A stretch of DNA of 64,000 nt from Bufo bufo (taxonomy: Eukaryota; Chordata; Amphibia; Anura; Bufonidae), in NCBI RefSeq assembly GCF_905171765.1, contig NC_053392.1:344368641-344432640 (forward strand), given 5' to 3'. The position numbers and the translations under genes were made by a program. The notes under the pieces were generated by a model. That model was not told the DNA's origin and searched no databases. It worked only from the letters and a program-made list of their open reading frames with translations. Within the stretch, counting starts at the first letter, position 1; the number at the start of each line of letters is the position of its first letter. This document shows positions 43,430 through 55,400 of this stretch, piece by piece.

Positions 43430-44640
43430 ATAAAACAATAGAAATATAATTGATTAGTCCCAATGCATTTAGAACAACTCACATATTTATAAATTCCACA
43501 CAAGCTGTAAGCAAAAGCAGCTAACTAACAGTAGTTTGGATGAGCCAGCTAACCATTACACGAACAGAATTTTTTTTGCGCATTTAATGTTAGCGAATTT
43601 TCGCATAAAATATAAGAAAGTCAAAACCATATGAGTAACTGAACGCTTCTGACATGTCAAGTGAATTCTCGGCACGGTTGCTAGCCTTTGCGAAAAAAAA
43701 CGTCTTTACAACATGCGATCCGCACACAAGCTTTAAGCATTAGCAATAAGCATAGTAATACTTGACTGATGAAATGACTCGAAATTTTTCTAAAAAAATG
43801 CTATATACGAAAATCAAGAATATAGCACTATATTCGAAAAATACGGAATGCCGTATTTTTCTAATATAGTGCTATATTCTTGATTTTCGTATATAGTAAT
43901 ATTTTCGAAAAATTTCGAGTCATTTCATCAGTCAAGGACAAGTATATGCTGCTTATTGCTATGCTAATGCATATATATTATATGCGAAAATATTAATTGC
44001 GTAAAAAAATTCTGTTCGTGTAATGGTTAGATGGCTCTTCACAACTTGGAAAGAGCCATCTAACCATTACACGAACAGAATTTTTTTTACGCATTTAATA
44101 TTTTCGCATATAATATATATGCAATCAATGCATTAGCAGCATAGCAATAAGCATATACTTGACTCATGAAATAACTCGTAAATTTACGAAAATAGTGCTA
44201 TATACGAAAATCCAGAATATGCCACTATATTTGAAAAATGCGGAATTCCGTAGTTTTCGAATATAGTGCTATATTCTAGATTTTCTTATATAGCACTATT
44301 TTCGAAAAATTTCGAGTCATTCCATTAGTCAAGTATTACTATGCTTATTGCTAATGCTTAAAGCTTGTGTGCGGATCGCATGTTCTAAAGACTTTTTTTT
44401 TTTCGCAAAGGCTAGGTTATGTTCCATGACTAGCAACCGTGCTGAGAATTCACTTGACAATCATGTCAAAAGCGTTCAGTTACTCATTTAATTTTAACTT
44501 TCTTATATTACATGCGAAATTTCGCTAACATTAAATGCGCAAAAAAATTCTGTTCGCGTAATGGTTAGTTACCATTACACGAACCGAATTGTTTTACGCA
44601 TTTAATGTTAGCGAATTTTCGCATATAATATCCCAACCAC
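43430..44640. repeat. Nested palindrome field
   Basis: At least four inverted-repeat centres: about 43853 (arms with 'gaatatagcactatattcg'), 44048 (gatggctctt...aagagccatc with long arms reading 'accattacacgaacagaatt'), 44247 (cggaattccg core) and 44570 (taatggttagttaccatta core). Larger inverted pairs tie them together, for example 'cttgtgtgcggatcgcatg' near 44365 against 'catgcgatccgcacacaag' near 43715. Confidence 0.85.
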
Positions 44641-45220
44641 TGTTAGCTGTTTTTTCCTTACAGCTTGTATGCGATCCGATCTACTCGCATATTGTAAATA
44701 GGGTTTTTCGCCAATCCTAAATTATGTTCCATGACAAGCAATCTAGCCCAGAAGTTACTTGACATGTCCAAAACCGTTCAGGATCCTTACTCATTTAATT
44801 GTAACACTTTCAATATATTATATAGTATGCGAAAATCCGCTGCCATAACATTCGCAAAAAAATACTTTTCGTGTTATGTTTTTCCCGCCCGCCTAAACTA
44901 GTGTTATTGAGTATTTCACATATAGCCTTTATTGAGAAAATAATGGGCACCTAAATATTACCAGACATCCTATCGTGTACTTACTGATTGACCCTTGAAA
45001 TACCATTTCATGTAGCCTATTTTACAACGGTTCCTGTAATGCGAAAAAAAGCGGACATTTCAAAAATTCGCATAAATCTATTCCTATAAGGCCATTCGAC
45101 TATGGATTCTGCTTCTGCGAATTGTATATTATTGCGAATTATTCGTGACTGCCTATTCGCATTTTTTTTCCCTTGTTTTCCATGTGAGGTTATTGTTCAC
45201 CCCTCCCTATTTTTGCTTAT

Positions 45221-45330
45221 AGCCAATGGGAAGGCATTGTCACAGCTTAGCAACATCCCTAGCAACCAATAGGAAAGTAGTCTACCTCTCACTATATAAA
45301 TCGAGGCACTCCCCGGTATCCATTTTGTGG
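45221..45330 (+). promoter_or_regulatory. CCAAT/TATA promoter of the truncated hAT
   Basis: agccaatggg at 45221-45230, aaccaatagg at about 45264-45273 and a TATA box (ctatataaat at 45292-45301) are spaced like an RNA polymerase II promoter. Initiation would be expected about 30 bases downstream, near 45325. The transposase it once served is gone; transcription would now run into the array. Confidence 0.55.
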
Positions 45331-45455
45331 GTTTAGTTATTGGAGAGATAGGAGCTGCTTGTTTTGTGCTGTGCTATTCTATTGATCCAGAAATTTTGAA
45401 TTATTCTATCATTTAGCTAGTTAGTGTTAGGTAGTGATTAGGGAATATCTTTTAG

Positions 45456-46229
45456 GGTCTGAAGTCTCGGGCAAGATTAACTGCTGACAGCCCGTGTAAT
45501 GGCAGCTGCAGGGCTGACGGCTTGGCAGATATCCGCTGACACTTGTCTGCCTTCGAGTGAACCAACGGCATGTACCTCCTTCTCTCTACTGCTTCCATGG
45601 AACTACTCCTTGGCAAGGGAGCCCGGTGCACCATAGGAGAGATGTCTGAACCATACAAGGCCATGGAACTGATAGTGGGGTACGACCACGCAGTTCACCC
45701 CTTAGGACTCGCTACCTTCTTCCGCAAGGTATGGGAGACTTGACTCCCCTGCCATGACACCCCATCCCCTTGAAAGGGGAAATGGGGACTCGAAATGCCC
45801 AGCCACTGGAACATCATGTTGGGTGCACCTTCTCAGTGCACCCTCATTCACGGTCCGCTCTTTCTCAAAACAATATAGTCCGACCCTTCTCTTTTTCAGC
45901 GGGAGAAGTGGGGGGCTCCTCCCCGAACCCCTGGAACTGATAGCGGGTGCAACAGTCAGATTCATTCTCATTTACGGTCATATCTCTCAAAACGAGAAAG
46001 ACAGCCCTTCTCTGTCAGCAGGAGCAGTGGGGGACTCCTGCCCAGGCCCCTGGTACTGCTGGTGAGGTGCACCCAAGCAGTTCACCCCCCGGAGCCTCTC
46101 TACCTTCTTCCACCAGGTGTTGGAAAGGGGGGCCCCCTCTCGTGTCACATGACGCTGAGACCCAGGGGTGTCGAGCCGTCCTGCCCAGGCTCTGGAACTG
46201 CTGTCGGTATGCGACGACCAGGTTTGATC
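45456..46229. repeat. Irregular start of the GC-rich array
   Basis: Divergent copies of the array module: 'ggaact(g)atag(t/c)gggt', '(t/a)caccc...ggagcctctctaccttctt', 'gggggactcctgcccaggcc'. Spacing is not yet regular. From about 46080 the text merges into the 270-bp pattern. Confidence 0.75.
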
Positions 46230-48730
46230 TCATAGCTGGTTCTCTCGCTCAAACCAACAAAGTCCATCTTTCTACCTTCTCTTGCCGGCGGGAGGAGTGT
46301 GCGACTCCTGCCCAGGCCCCTCGAACTGCCGGTGGGATGCGCCCACCCAGTTCGCTCCCCTGGGCCTCTCTACCTTCTTCCGGGAGGTGTTGGAAAGGGG
46401 GGCCCCCTCTCGTGTCACATGACGCTGAGTCCCAGGGGTGTCGAGCCGACCTGCCCAGGCTCTGGAACTGCTGTCGGTATGCGACGACCAGGTTTGATCT
46501 CATAGCTGGTTCTCTCGCTCAAACCAACAAAGTCCATCTTTCTACCTTCTCTTGCCGGCGGGAGGAGTGTGCGACTCCTGCCCAGGCCCCTCGAACTGCC
46601 GGTGGGATGCGCCCACCCAGTTCGCTCCCCTGGGCCTCTCTACCTTCTTCCGGGAGGTGTTGGAAAGGGGGGCCCCCTCTCGTGTCACATGACGCTGAGA
46701 CCCAGGGGTGTCGAGCCGTCCTGCCCAGGCTCTGGAACTGCTGTCGGTATGCGACGACCAGGTTTGATCTCATAGCTGGTTCTCTCGCTCAAACCAACAA
46801 AGTCCATCTTTCTACCTTCTCTTGCCGGCGGGAGGAGTGTGCGACTCCTGCCCAGGCCCCTCGAACTGCCGGTGGGATGCGCCCACCCAGTTCGCTCCCC
46901 TGGGCCTCTCTACCTTCTTCCGGGAGGTGTTGGAAAGGGGGGCCCCCTCTCGTGTCACATGACGCTGAGTCCCAGGGGTGTCGAGCCGACCTGCCCAGGC
47001 TCTGGAACTGCTGTCGGTATGCGACGACCAGGTTTGATCTCATAGCTGGTTCTCTCGCTCAAACCAACAAAGTCCATCTTTCTACCTTCTCTTGCCGGCG
47101 GGAGGAGTGTGCGACTCCTGCCCAGGCCCCTCGAACTGCCGGTGGGATGCGCCCACCCAGTTCGCTCCCCTGGGCCTCTCTACCTTCTTCCGGGAGGTGT
47201 TGGAAAGGGGGGCCCCCTCTCGTGTCACATGACGCTGAGACCCAGGGGTGTCGAGCCGTCCTGTCCAGGCTCTGGAACTGCTGTCGGTATGCGACGACCA
47301 GGTTTGATCTCATAGCTGGTTCTCTCGCTCAAACCAACAAAGTCCATCTTTCTACCTTCTCTTGCCGGCGGGAGGAGTGTGCGACTCCTGCCCAGGCCCC
47401 TCGAACTGCCGGTGGGATGCGCCCACCCAGTTCGCTCCCCTGGGCCTCTCTACCTTCTTCCGGGAGGTGTTGGAAAGGGGGGCCCCCTCTCGTGTCACAT
47501 GACGCTGAGACCCAGGGGTGTCGAGCCGTCCTGCCCAGGCTCTGGAACTGCTGTCGGTATGCGACGACCAGGTTTGATCTCATAGCTGGTTCTCTCGCTC
47601 AAACCAACAAAGTCCATCTTTCTACCTTCTCTTGCCGGCGGGAGGAGTGTGCGACTCCTGCCCAGGCCCCTCGAACTGCCGGTGGGATGCGCCCACCCAG
47701 TTCGCTCCCCTGGGCCTCTCTACCTTCTTCCGGGAGGTGTTGGAAAGGGGGGCCCCCTCTCGTGTCACATGACGCTGAGACCCAGGGGTGTCGAGCCGTC
47801 CTGCCCAGGCTCTGGAACTGCTGTCGGTATGCGACGGCCAGGTTCGATCTCATAGCTGGTTCTCTCGCTCAAACCAACAAAGTCCATCTTTCTACCTTCT
47901 CTTGCCGGCGGGAGGAGTGTGCGACTCCTGCCCAGGCCCCTCGAACTGCCGGTGGGATGCGCCCACCCAGTTCGCTCCCCTGGGCCTCTCTACCTTCTTC
48001 CGGGAGGTGTTGGAAAGGGGGGCCCCCTCTCGTGTCACATGACGCTGAGACCCAGGGGTGTCGAGCCGTCATGCCCAGGCTCTGGAACTGCTGTCGGTAT
48101 GCGACGGCCAGGTTCGATCTCATAGCTGGTTCTCTCGCTCAAACCAACAAAGTCCATCTTTCTACCTTCTCTTGCCGGCGGGAGGAGTGTGCGACTCCTG
48201 CCCAGGCCCCTCGAACTGCCGGTGGGATGCGCCCACCCAGTTCGCTCCCCTGGGCCTCTCTACCTTCTTCCGGGAGGTGTTGGAAAGGGGGGCCCCCTTT
48301 CGTGTCACATGACGCTGAGACCCAGGGGTGTCGAGCCGTCATGCCCAGGCTCTGGAACTGCTGTCGGTATGCGACGGCCAGGTTCGATCTCATAGCTGGT
48401 TCTCTCGCTCAAACCAACAAAGTCCATCTTTCTACCTTCTCTTGCCGGCGGGAGGAGTGTGCGACTCCTGCCCAGGCCCCTCGAACTGCCGGTGGGATGC
48501 GCCCACCCAGTTCGCTCCCCTGGGCCTCTCTACCTTCTTCCGGGAGGTGTTGGAAAGGGGGGCCCCCTTTCGTGTCACATGACGCTGAGACCCAGGGGTG
48601 TCGAGCCGTCATGCCCAGGCTCTGGAACTGCTGTCGGTATGCGACGGCCAGGTTCGATCTCATAGCTGGTTCTCTCGCTCAAACCAACAAAGTCCATCTT
48701 TCTACCTTCTCTTGCCGGCGGGAGGAGAGG
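46230..48730. repeat. 270-bp tandem array, about nine units with no length change
   Basis: The phrase ctcatagctggttctctcgc recurs at exactly 270-base spacing from about 46230 to 48660. Each unit seems to be an old dimer: 'ctgcccaggcccctcgaactgccggtgggatgcg' and 'ctgcccaggctctggaactgctgtcggtatgcg' are diverged halves. Point differences: gagt/gccgac in the units near 46430 and 46970, ggccaggttcg from 47836 on, gtcatg in the last three. The plus frame is open because 270 is 90 codons. Confidence 0.97.
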
Positions 48731-49430
48731 GGGTCTCGTGCCCGGGCCCCATGGGACTGCCGGGGGTGGGGGGGGGGCAACCCCACCGGGTTTACTCTCC
48801 ACGGTCGCCCGCTTCCGAATAGCAAGTCCCCCTTACACTTTTGGCGGAGAAAGGGCCGGGGTGGGGGACTCCTGCCCGGGCCCCTGGAACTGCTGGCGGG
48901 ATGCGCCCCTCGACTCCATCCCCTTGTCATGGTCCTCTCTCTCTCTCCAAGAAAAATGACAAAGTCCACACGGTTCTCTGTGCCAGCGGGAGGAGTGGGC
49001 GACTCCTACCCAGGCCCCTGGAACTGCTGGTGGGATGTGACCACACAGTTCACCCCCCCTGAAGCCTCTCTACCTTCTTCTCTAGGAAACCGCGACTTGA
49101 AGGCTTGTAGAGGGGGACTTGTGCTCAGAGCGCCGCCACACACAGCGTCGAACCCGGGCTAGAAGGGAGAGGGGACACGCTCGCCGTATGCCGGCACGGA
49201 CTCCAAAGTCCGGCCGAGCGAGGGTCCCTACCCGCCGGGTCGCGACATGCCAAATCGATCTAGGGTGGGTGGAGGAGGTTCGCACAGACAACAGGATCTG
49301 AGGGTGGAGAAGACAGGGGGAGGAGTGGGGGACTCCTACCCAGGCCCCTGGAACTGCTGGTGGGACGTGAACACACTGTTCACCCCCTGGAGCCTCTCTA
49401 CCTTCTTCTCGGCCCCCCTTCGGGGCTAGG
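48731..49430. repeat. Divergent module copies and a unique GC-rich island
   Basis: Three loose copies of 'gggactcctgcccgggcccctggaactgctgg' type text (48860, 48990, 49325) surround a stretch at about 49085-49310 that is not repeated elsewhere in the window. That stretch contains gcgacttgaagg, gggggacttgtgctcagagc, 'gtatgccggcacggactcc' and 'cgggtcgcgacatgcc'. No coding evidence. Confidence 0.7.
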
Positions 49431-52400
49431 GAGCCGAGACTTGCAGGGATGGTAGAGGGGGACTTGGGCTCCGAGAGGAGACCTCCAGCTTGTCTGTACC
49501 ACCTTCCCTCCGGGAATGGCAGAGGGGGGGAATCAGAAATTCTTACCCGCCTACGGTGCTCCTTTCCTGGGCAGACATTTCCAAAAATCCCCCCTGAACC
49601 TGTGGAAGTCTTGCCTCCCAGCCGACACCTCGGATGTCATGGAACTGATGGTGGGATCAAAACACCCTGCACACCCCCCAGGGTTTTTCTACCTTCTTCC
49701 GGGAGGTGTTGGAAAGGGGGGCCCCCTTTCGTGTCACATGCCGCTGAGACCCAGGGGTCTCGAGCCGTCCTGCCCAGCCTCTGGAACTGCTGTCGGTAAG
49801 AGACAGCCAGGTTTGATCTCATAGCTGGTTCTCTTTCTCAAAACGGCCAAACGGACATACTTATGGAAGTTCAGCCCGGCGGGGCAAAATCGGAAAATGT
49901 TACCCGATTTGACTTCCACAGCCCCCGGATACATTTTGCACAAAGTCCCCCTGGATCATGGAAGTTCAGCCCAGAGTCCTTCTTTCAAGCTAGGGATCCA
50001 AGACTTGCAGGGATGGTAGAAGGGGACTTGGGCTCCGAGAGGAGACCTCCAGCTTGTCTGTACCACCTTCCCTCCGGGAATGGCAGAGGGGGGAAATCAG
50101 AAATTCTTACCCGCCTACGGTGCTCCTTTCCTGGGCAGACATTTCAAAAATCCCCCCTGAACCTGTGGAAGTCTTGCCTCCCAGCCGACACCTCGGAGGT
50201 CATGGAACTGATGGTGGGATCAAAACACCCTGCACACCCCCCAGGGTCTCTCTACCTTCTTCCGGGAGGTGTTGGAAAGGGGGGCCCCCTTTCGTGTCAC
50301 ATGCCGCTGAGACCCAGGGGTGTCGAGCCGTCCTGCCCAGGCTCTGGAACTGCTGTCGGTAAGAGACAGCCAGGTTTGATCTCATAGCTGGTTCTCTTTC
50401 TCAAAACGGCCAAACCGACATACTTATGGAAGTTCAGCCCGGCGGGGCAAAATCTGAAAATGTTACCCGATTTGACTTCCATAGCCCCTGGATACATTTT
50501 GCACAAAGTCCCCCTGAATCATGGAAGTTCAGCCCGGCGGCCCCCTTTCAAGGTAGGGATCCCAGACTTGCAGGGATGGTAGAAGGGGACTTGGGCTCCA
50601 AGAGGAGACCTCCAGCTTGTCTGTACCATCTTCCCTCCATGAATGGCAGAGGGGGGAAATCAGAAATTCTTACCCGCCTACGGTGCTCCTTTCCTGGGCA
50701 GACATTTCCAAAAATCCCCCCTGAACCTGTGGAAGTCTTGCCTCCCAGCCGACACCTCGGATGTCATGGAACTGATGGTGGGATCAAATCACCCTGTCCA
50801 CCCCCCAGGGTCTCTCTACCTTCTTCCGGGAGGTGTTGGAAAGGGGGGCCCCCTTTCGTGTCACATGCCGCTGAGACCCAGGGGTGTCGAGCCGTCCTGC
50901 CCAGGCTCTGGAACTGCTGTCGGTAAGAGACAGCCAGGTTTGATCTCATAGCTGGTTCTCTTTCTCAAAACGGCCAAACGGACATACTTATGGAAGTTCA
51001 GACCGGCGGGGCAAAATCGCAAAATGTTACCCGATTTGACTTCCATAGCCCCTGGATACATTTTGCACAAAGTCCCCCTGAATCATGGAAGTTCAGCCCA
51101 GCGCCTTCTTTCAAGCTAGGGATCCCAGACTTGCAGGGATGGTAGAAGGGGACTTGGGCTCCAAGAGGAGACCTCCAGCTTGTCTGTACCATCTTCCCTC
51201 CATGAATGGCAGAGGGGCAAAATCGGAAAATGTTACCCGATTTGACTTCCATAGCCCATGGATACATTTTGCACAAAGTCCCCCTGAATCATGGAAGTTC
51301 AGCCCAGCGGCTTCCTTTCAAGGTAGGGATCCCAGACTTGCAGGGATGATAGAAGGGGACTTGGGCTCCAAGAGGAGACCTCCAGCTTGTCTGTACCATC
51401 TTCCCTCCATGAATGGCAGAGGGGCAAAATCGGAAAATGTTACCCGATTTGACTTCCATAACCCCTGGATACATTTTGCACAAAGTCCCCCTGAATCATG
51501 GAAGTTCAGCCCAGGCGCCTTCCTTTCAAGCTAGGGATCCCAGACTTGCAAGGATGGTAGAAGGGGACTTGGGCTCCCAGAGGAGACCTCCAGCTTGTCT
51601 GTACCACCTTCCCTCCTGGAATGGCAGAGGGGGGAAATCAGAAATTCTTACCCGCCTACGGTGCTCCTTTCCTGGGCAGACATTTCCAAAAATCCCCCCT
51701 GAACCTGTGGAAGTCTTGCCTCCCAGCCGACACCTCGGATGTCATGGAACTGATGGTGGGATCAAATCACCCTGTCCACCCCCCAGGGTCTCTCTACCTT
51801 CTTCCGGGAGGTGTTGGAAAGGGGGGCCCCCTTTCGTGTCACATGACGCTGAGACCCAGGGGTGTCGAGCCGTCCTGCCCAGGCTCTGGAACTGCTGTCG
51901 GTAAGAGACAGCCAGGTTTGATCTCATAGCTGGTTCTCTTTCACAAAACGGCCAAACGGACATACTTATGGAAGTTCAGCCCGGCGGGGCAAAATCGGAA
52001 AATGTTACCCGATTTGACTTCCATAACCCCCGGATACATTTTGCACAAAGTCCCCCTGAATCATGGAAGTTCAGCCCAGCGGCCCCCTTTCAAGGTAGGG
52101 ATCCCAGACTTGCAGGGATGGTAGAAGGGGACTTGGGCTCCAAGAGGAGACCTCCAGCTTGTCTGTACCACCTTCCCTCCATGAATGGCAGAGGGGCAAA
52201 ATCGGAAAATGTTACCCGATTTGACTTCCATAGCCCCTGGATACATTTTTCACAAAGTCCCCCTCATCCATGGAAGTTCATCCCGGCGGCTTCCCTTGGA
52301 GCTAGGGATCCCAGACTTGCAGGGATGGCAGAAGGGGACTTGGGCTCCAAGAGGAGACCTCCAGCTTGTCTTTACCACCTTCCCTCCGGGAATGGCAGAG

Positions 52401-55400
52401 GGGGGAAATCAGAAATTCTTACCCGCCTACGGTGCTCCTTTCCTGGGCAGACATTTCCAAAAATCCCCCCTGAACCTGTGGAAGTCTTGCCTCCCAGCCG
52501 ACACCTCGGATGTCATGGAACTGATGGTGGGATCAAATCACCCTGTCCACCCCCCAGGGTCTCTCTACCTTCTTCCGGGAGGTGTTGGAAAGGGGGGCCC
52601 CCTTTCGTGTCACATGCCGCTGAGACCCAGGGGTCTCGAGCCGTCATGCCCAGCCTCTGGAACTGCTGTCGGTAAGAGACAGCCAGGTTCGATCTCATAG
52701 CTGGTTCTCTTTCTCAAAACGGCCAAACGGACACCCTTATGGAAGTTCAGCCCGGCGGGGCAAAATCGGAAAATGTTACCCGATTTGACTTCCATAGCCC
52801 CTGGATACATTTTGCACAAAGTCCCCCTGAATCATGGAAGTTCAGCCCAGAGCCCTTCTTTCAAGCTAGGGATCCCAGACTTGCAGGGATGGTAGAAGGG
52901 GACTTGGGCTCCAAGTGGAGACCTCCAGCTTGTCTGTACCATCTTCCCTCCATGAATGGCAGAGGGGCAAAATCGGAAAATGTTACCCGATTTGACTTCC
53001 ATAGCCCATGGATACATTTTGCACAAAGTCCCCCTGAATCATGGAAGTTCAGCCCAGCGGCTTCCTTTCAAGGTAGGGATCCCAGACTTGCAGGGATGAT
53101 AGAAGGGGACTTGGGCTCCAAGAGGAGACCTCCAGCTTGTCTGTACCATCTTCCCTCCATGAATGGCAGAGGGGCAAAATCGGAAAATGTTACCCGATTT
53201 GACTTCCATAGCCCCTGGATACATTTTGCACAAAGTCCCCCTCATCCATGGAAGTTCATCCCGGCGGCTTCCCTTGGAGCTAGGGATCCCAGACTTGCAG
53301 GGATGGCAGAAGGGGACTTGGGCTCCAAGAGGAGACCTCCAGCTTGTCTTTACCACCTTCCCTCCGGGAATGGCAGAGGGGGGAAATCAGAAATTCTTAC
53401 CCGCCTACGGTGCTCCTTTCCTGGGCAGACATTTCCAAAAATCCCCCCTGAACCTGTGGAAGTCTTGCCTCCCAGCCGACACCTCGGATGTCATGGAACT
53501 GATGGTGGGATCAAATCACCCTGTCCACCCCCCAGGGTCTCTCTACCTTCTTCCGGGAGGTGTTGGAAAGGGGGGCCCCCTTTCGTGTCACATGCCGCTG
53601 AGACCCAGGGGTCTCGAGCCGTCCTGCCCAGCCTCTGGAACTGCTGTCGGTAAGAGACAGCCAGGTTTGATCTCATAGCTGGTTCTCTTTCTCAAAACGG
53701 CCAAACGGACATACTTATGGAAGTTCAGCCCGGCGGGGCAAAATCGGAAAATGTTACCCGATTTGACTTCCATAACCCCCGGATACATTTTGCACAAAGT
53801 CCCCCTGAATCATGGAAGTTCAGCCCAGCGGCCCCCTTTCAAGCTAGGGATCCCAGACTTGCAGGGATGGTAGAAGGGGACTTGGGCTCCAAGAGGAGAC
53901 CTCCAGCTTGTCTGTACCACCTTCCCTCCATGAATGGCAGAGGGGCAAAATCGGAAAATGTTACCCGATTTGACTTCCATGGCCCCTGGATACATTTTGC
54001 ACAAAGTCCCCCTGAATCATGGAAGTTCAGCCCAGAGCCCTTCTTTCAAGCTAGGGATCCCAGACTTGCAGGGATGGTAGAAGGGGACTTGGGCTCCAAG
54101 AGGAGACCTCCAGCTTGTCTGTACCACCTTCCCTCCATGAATGGCAGAGGGGCAAAATCGGAAAATGTTACCCGATTTGACTTCCATAACCCCTGGATAC
54201 ATTTTTCACAAAGTCCCCCTCATCCATGGAAGTTCAGCCCGGCGGCTTCCCTTGGAGCTAGGGATCCCAGACTTGCAGGGATGGCAGAAGGGGACTTGGG
54301 CTCCGAGAGGAGACCTCCAGCTTGTCTGTACCACCTTCCCTCCGGGAATGGCAGAGGGGGGAAACCAGAAATTCTTACCCGCCTACGGTGCTCCTTTCCT
54401 GGGCAGACATTTTCAAAAATCCCCCCTGAACCTGTGGAAGTCTTGCCTCCCAGCCGACACCTCGGATGTCATGGAACTGATGGTGGGATCAAATCACCCT
54501 GTCCACCCCCCAGGGTCTCTCTACCTTCTTCCGGGAGGTGTTGGAAAGGGGGGCCCCCTTTCGTGTCACATGCCGCTGAGACCCAGGGGTGTCGAGCCGT
54601 GCTGCCCAGGCTCTGGAACTGCTGTCGGTAAGAGACAGCCAGGTTTGATCTCATAGCTGGTTCTCTTTCTCAAAACGGCCAAACGGACATACTTATGGAA
54701 GTTCAGCCCGGCGGGGCAAAATCGGAAAATGTTACCCGATTTGACTTCCATAACCCCCGGATACATTTTGCACAAAGTCCCCCTGAATCATGGAAGTTCA
54801 GCCCAGAGGCCCTCTTTCAAGCTAGGGATCCCAGACTTGCAGGGATGGTAGAAGGGGACTTGGGCTCCAAGAGGAGACCTCCAGCTTGTCTGTACCACCT
54901 TCCCTCCATGAATGGCAGAGGGGCAAATTCGGAAAATGTTACCCGATTTGACTTCCATAGCCCCTGGATACATTTTGCACAAAGTCCCCCTCATCCATGG
55001 AAGTTCAGCCCAGCGGCCCCCTTTCAAGGTAGGGATCCCAGACTTGCAGGGATGGTAGAAGGGGACTTGGGCTCCAAGAGGAGACCTCCAGCTTGTCTGT
55101 ACCATCTTCCCTCCATGGATGGCAGAGGGGCAAAATCGGAAAATGTTACCCGATTTGACTTCCATAGCCCCTGGATACATTTTGCACAAAGTCCCCCTGA
55201 ATCATGGAAGTTCAGCCCAGCGGCTTCCTTTCAAGGTAGGGATCCCAGACTTGCAGGGATGGTAGAAGGGGACTTGGGCTCCAAGAGGAGACCTCCAGCT
55301 TGTCTGTACCATCTTCCCTCCATGAATGGCAGAGGGGCAAAATCGGAAAATGTTACCCGATTTGACTTCCATGGCCCCTGGATACATTTTGCACAAAGTC

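Larger units (their letters stand above)
43313..45455 (+). mobile_element. 5' part of a third hAT, truncated by the GC-rich array
   Basis: Begins TAGTGTTGAGCGCGAATATC, like the element at 11824. It contains a field of nested palindromes (about 43430-44640), a promoter-like segment and a leader with 'tggagagataggagctgctt' and 'gtgctattctattgatcc', then ends abruptly near 45455 where AT-rich text gives way to GC-rich repeat DNA. No transposase frame remains. Confidence 0.75.

Noticed and set aside
46230..48730. tRNA-like or RNA polymerase III B box (ggttcgatctc) in each 270-bp unit
   Set aside because: The match is incomplete at the 3' end, most units read ggtttgatctc, and no A box or cloverleaf fits upstream.
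45947..49162. 1,071-codon frame across the 270-bp array
   Set aside because: The unit is exactly 90 codons. No start context, signal or recognisable domain is present, and shorter frames recur in every unit on both strands.
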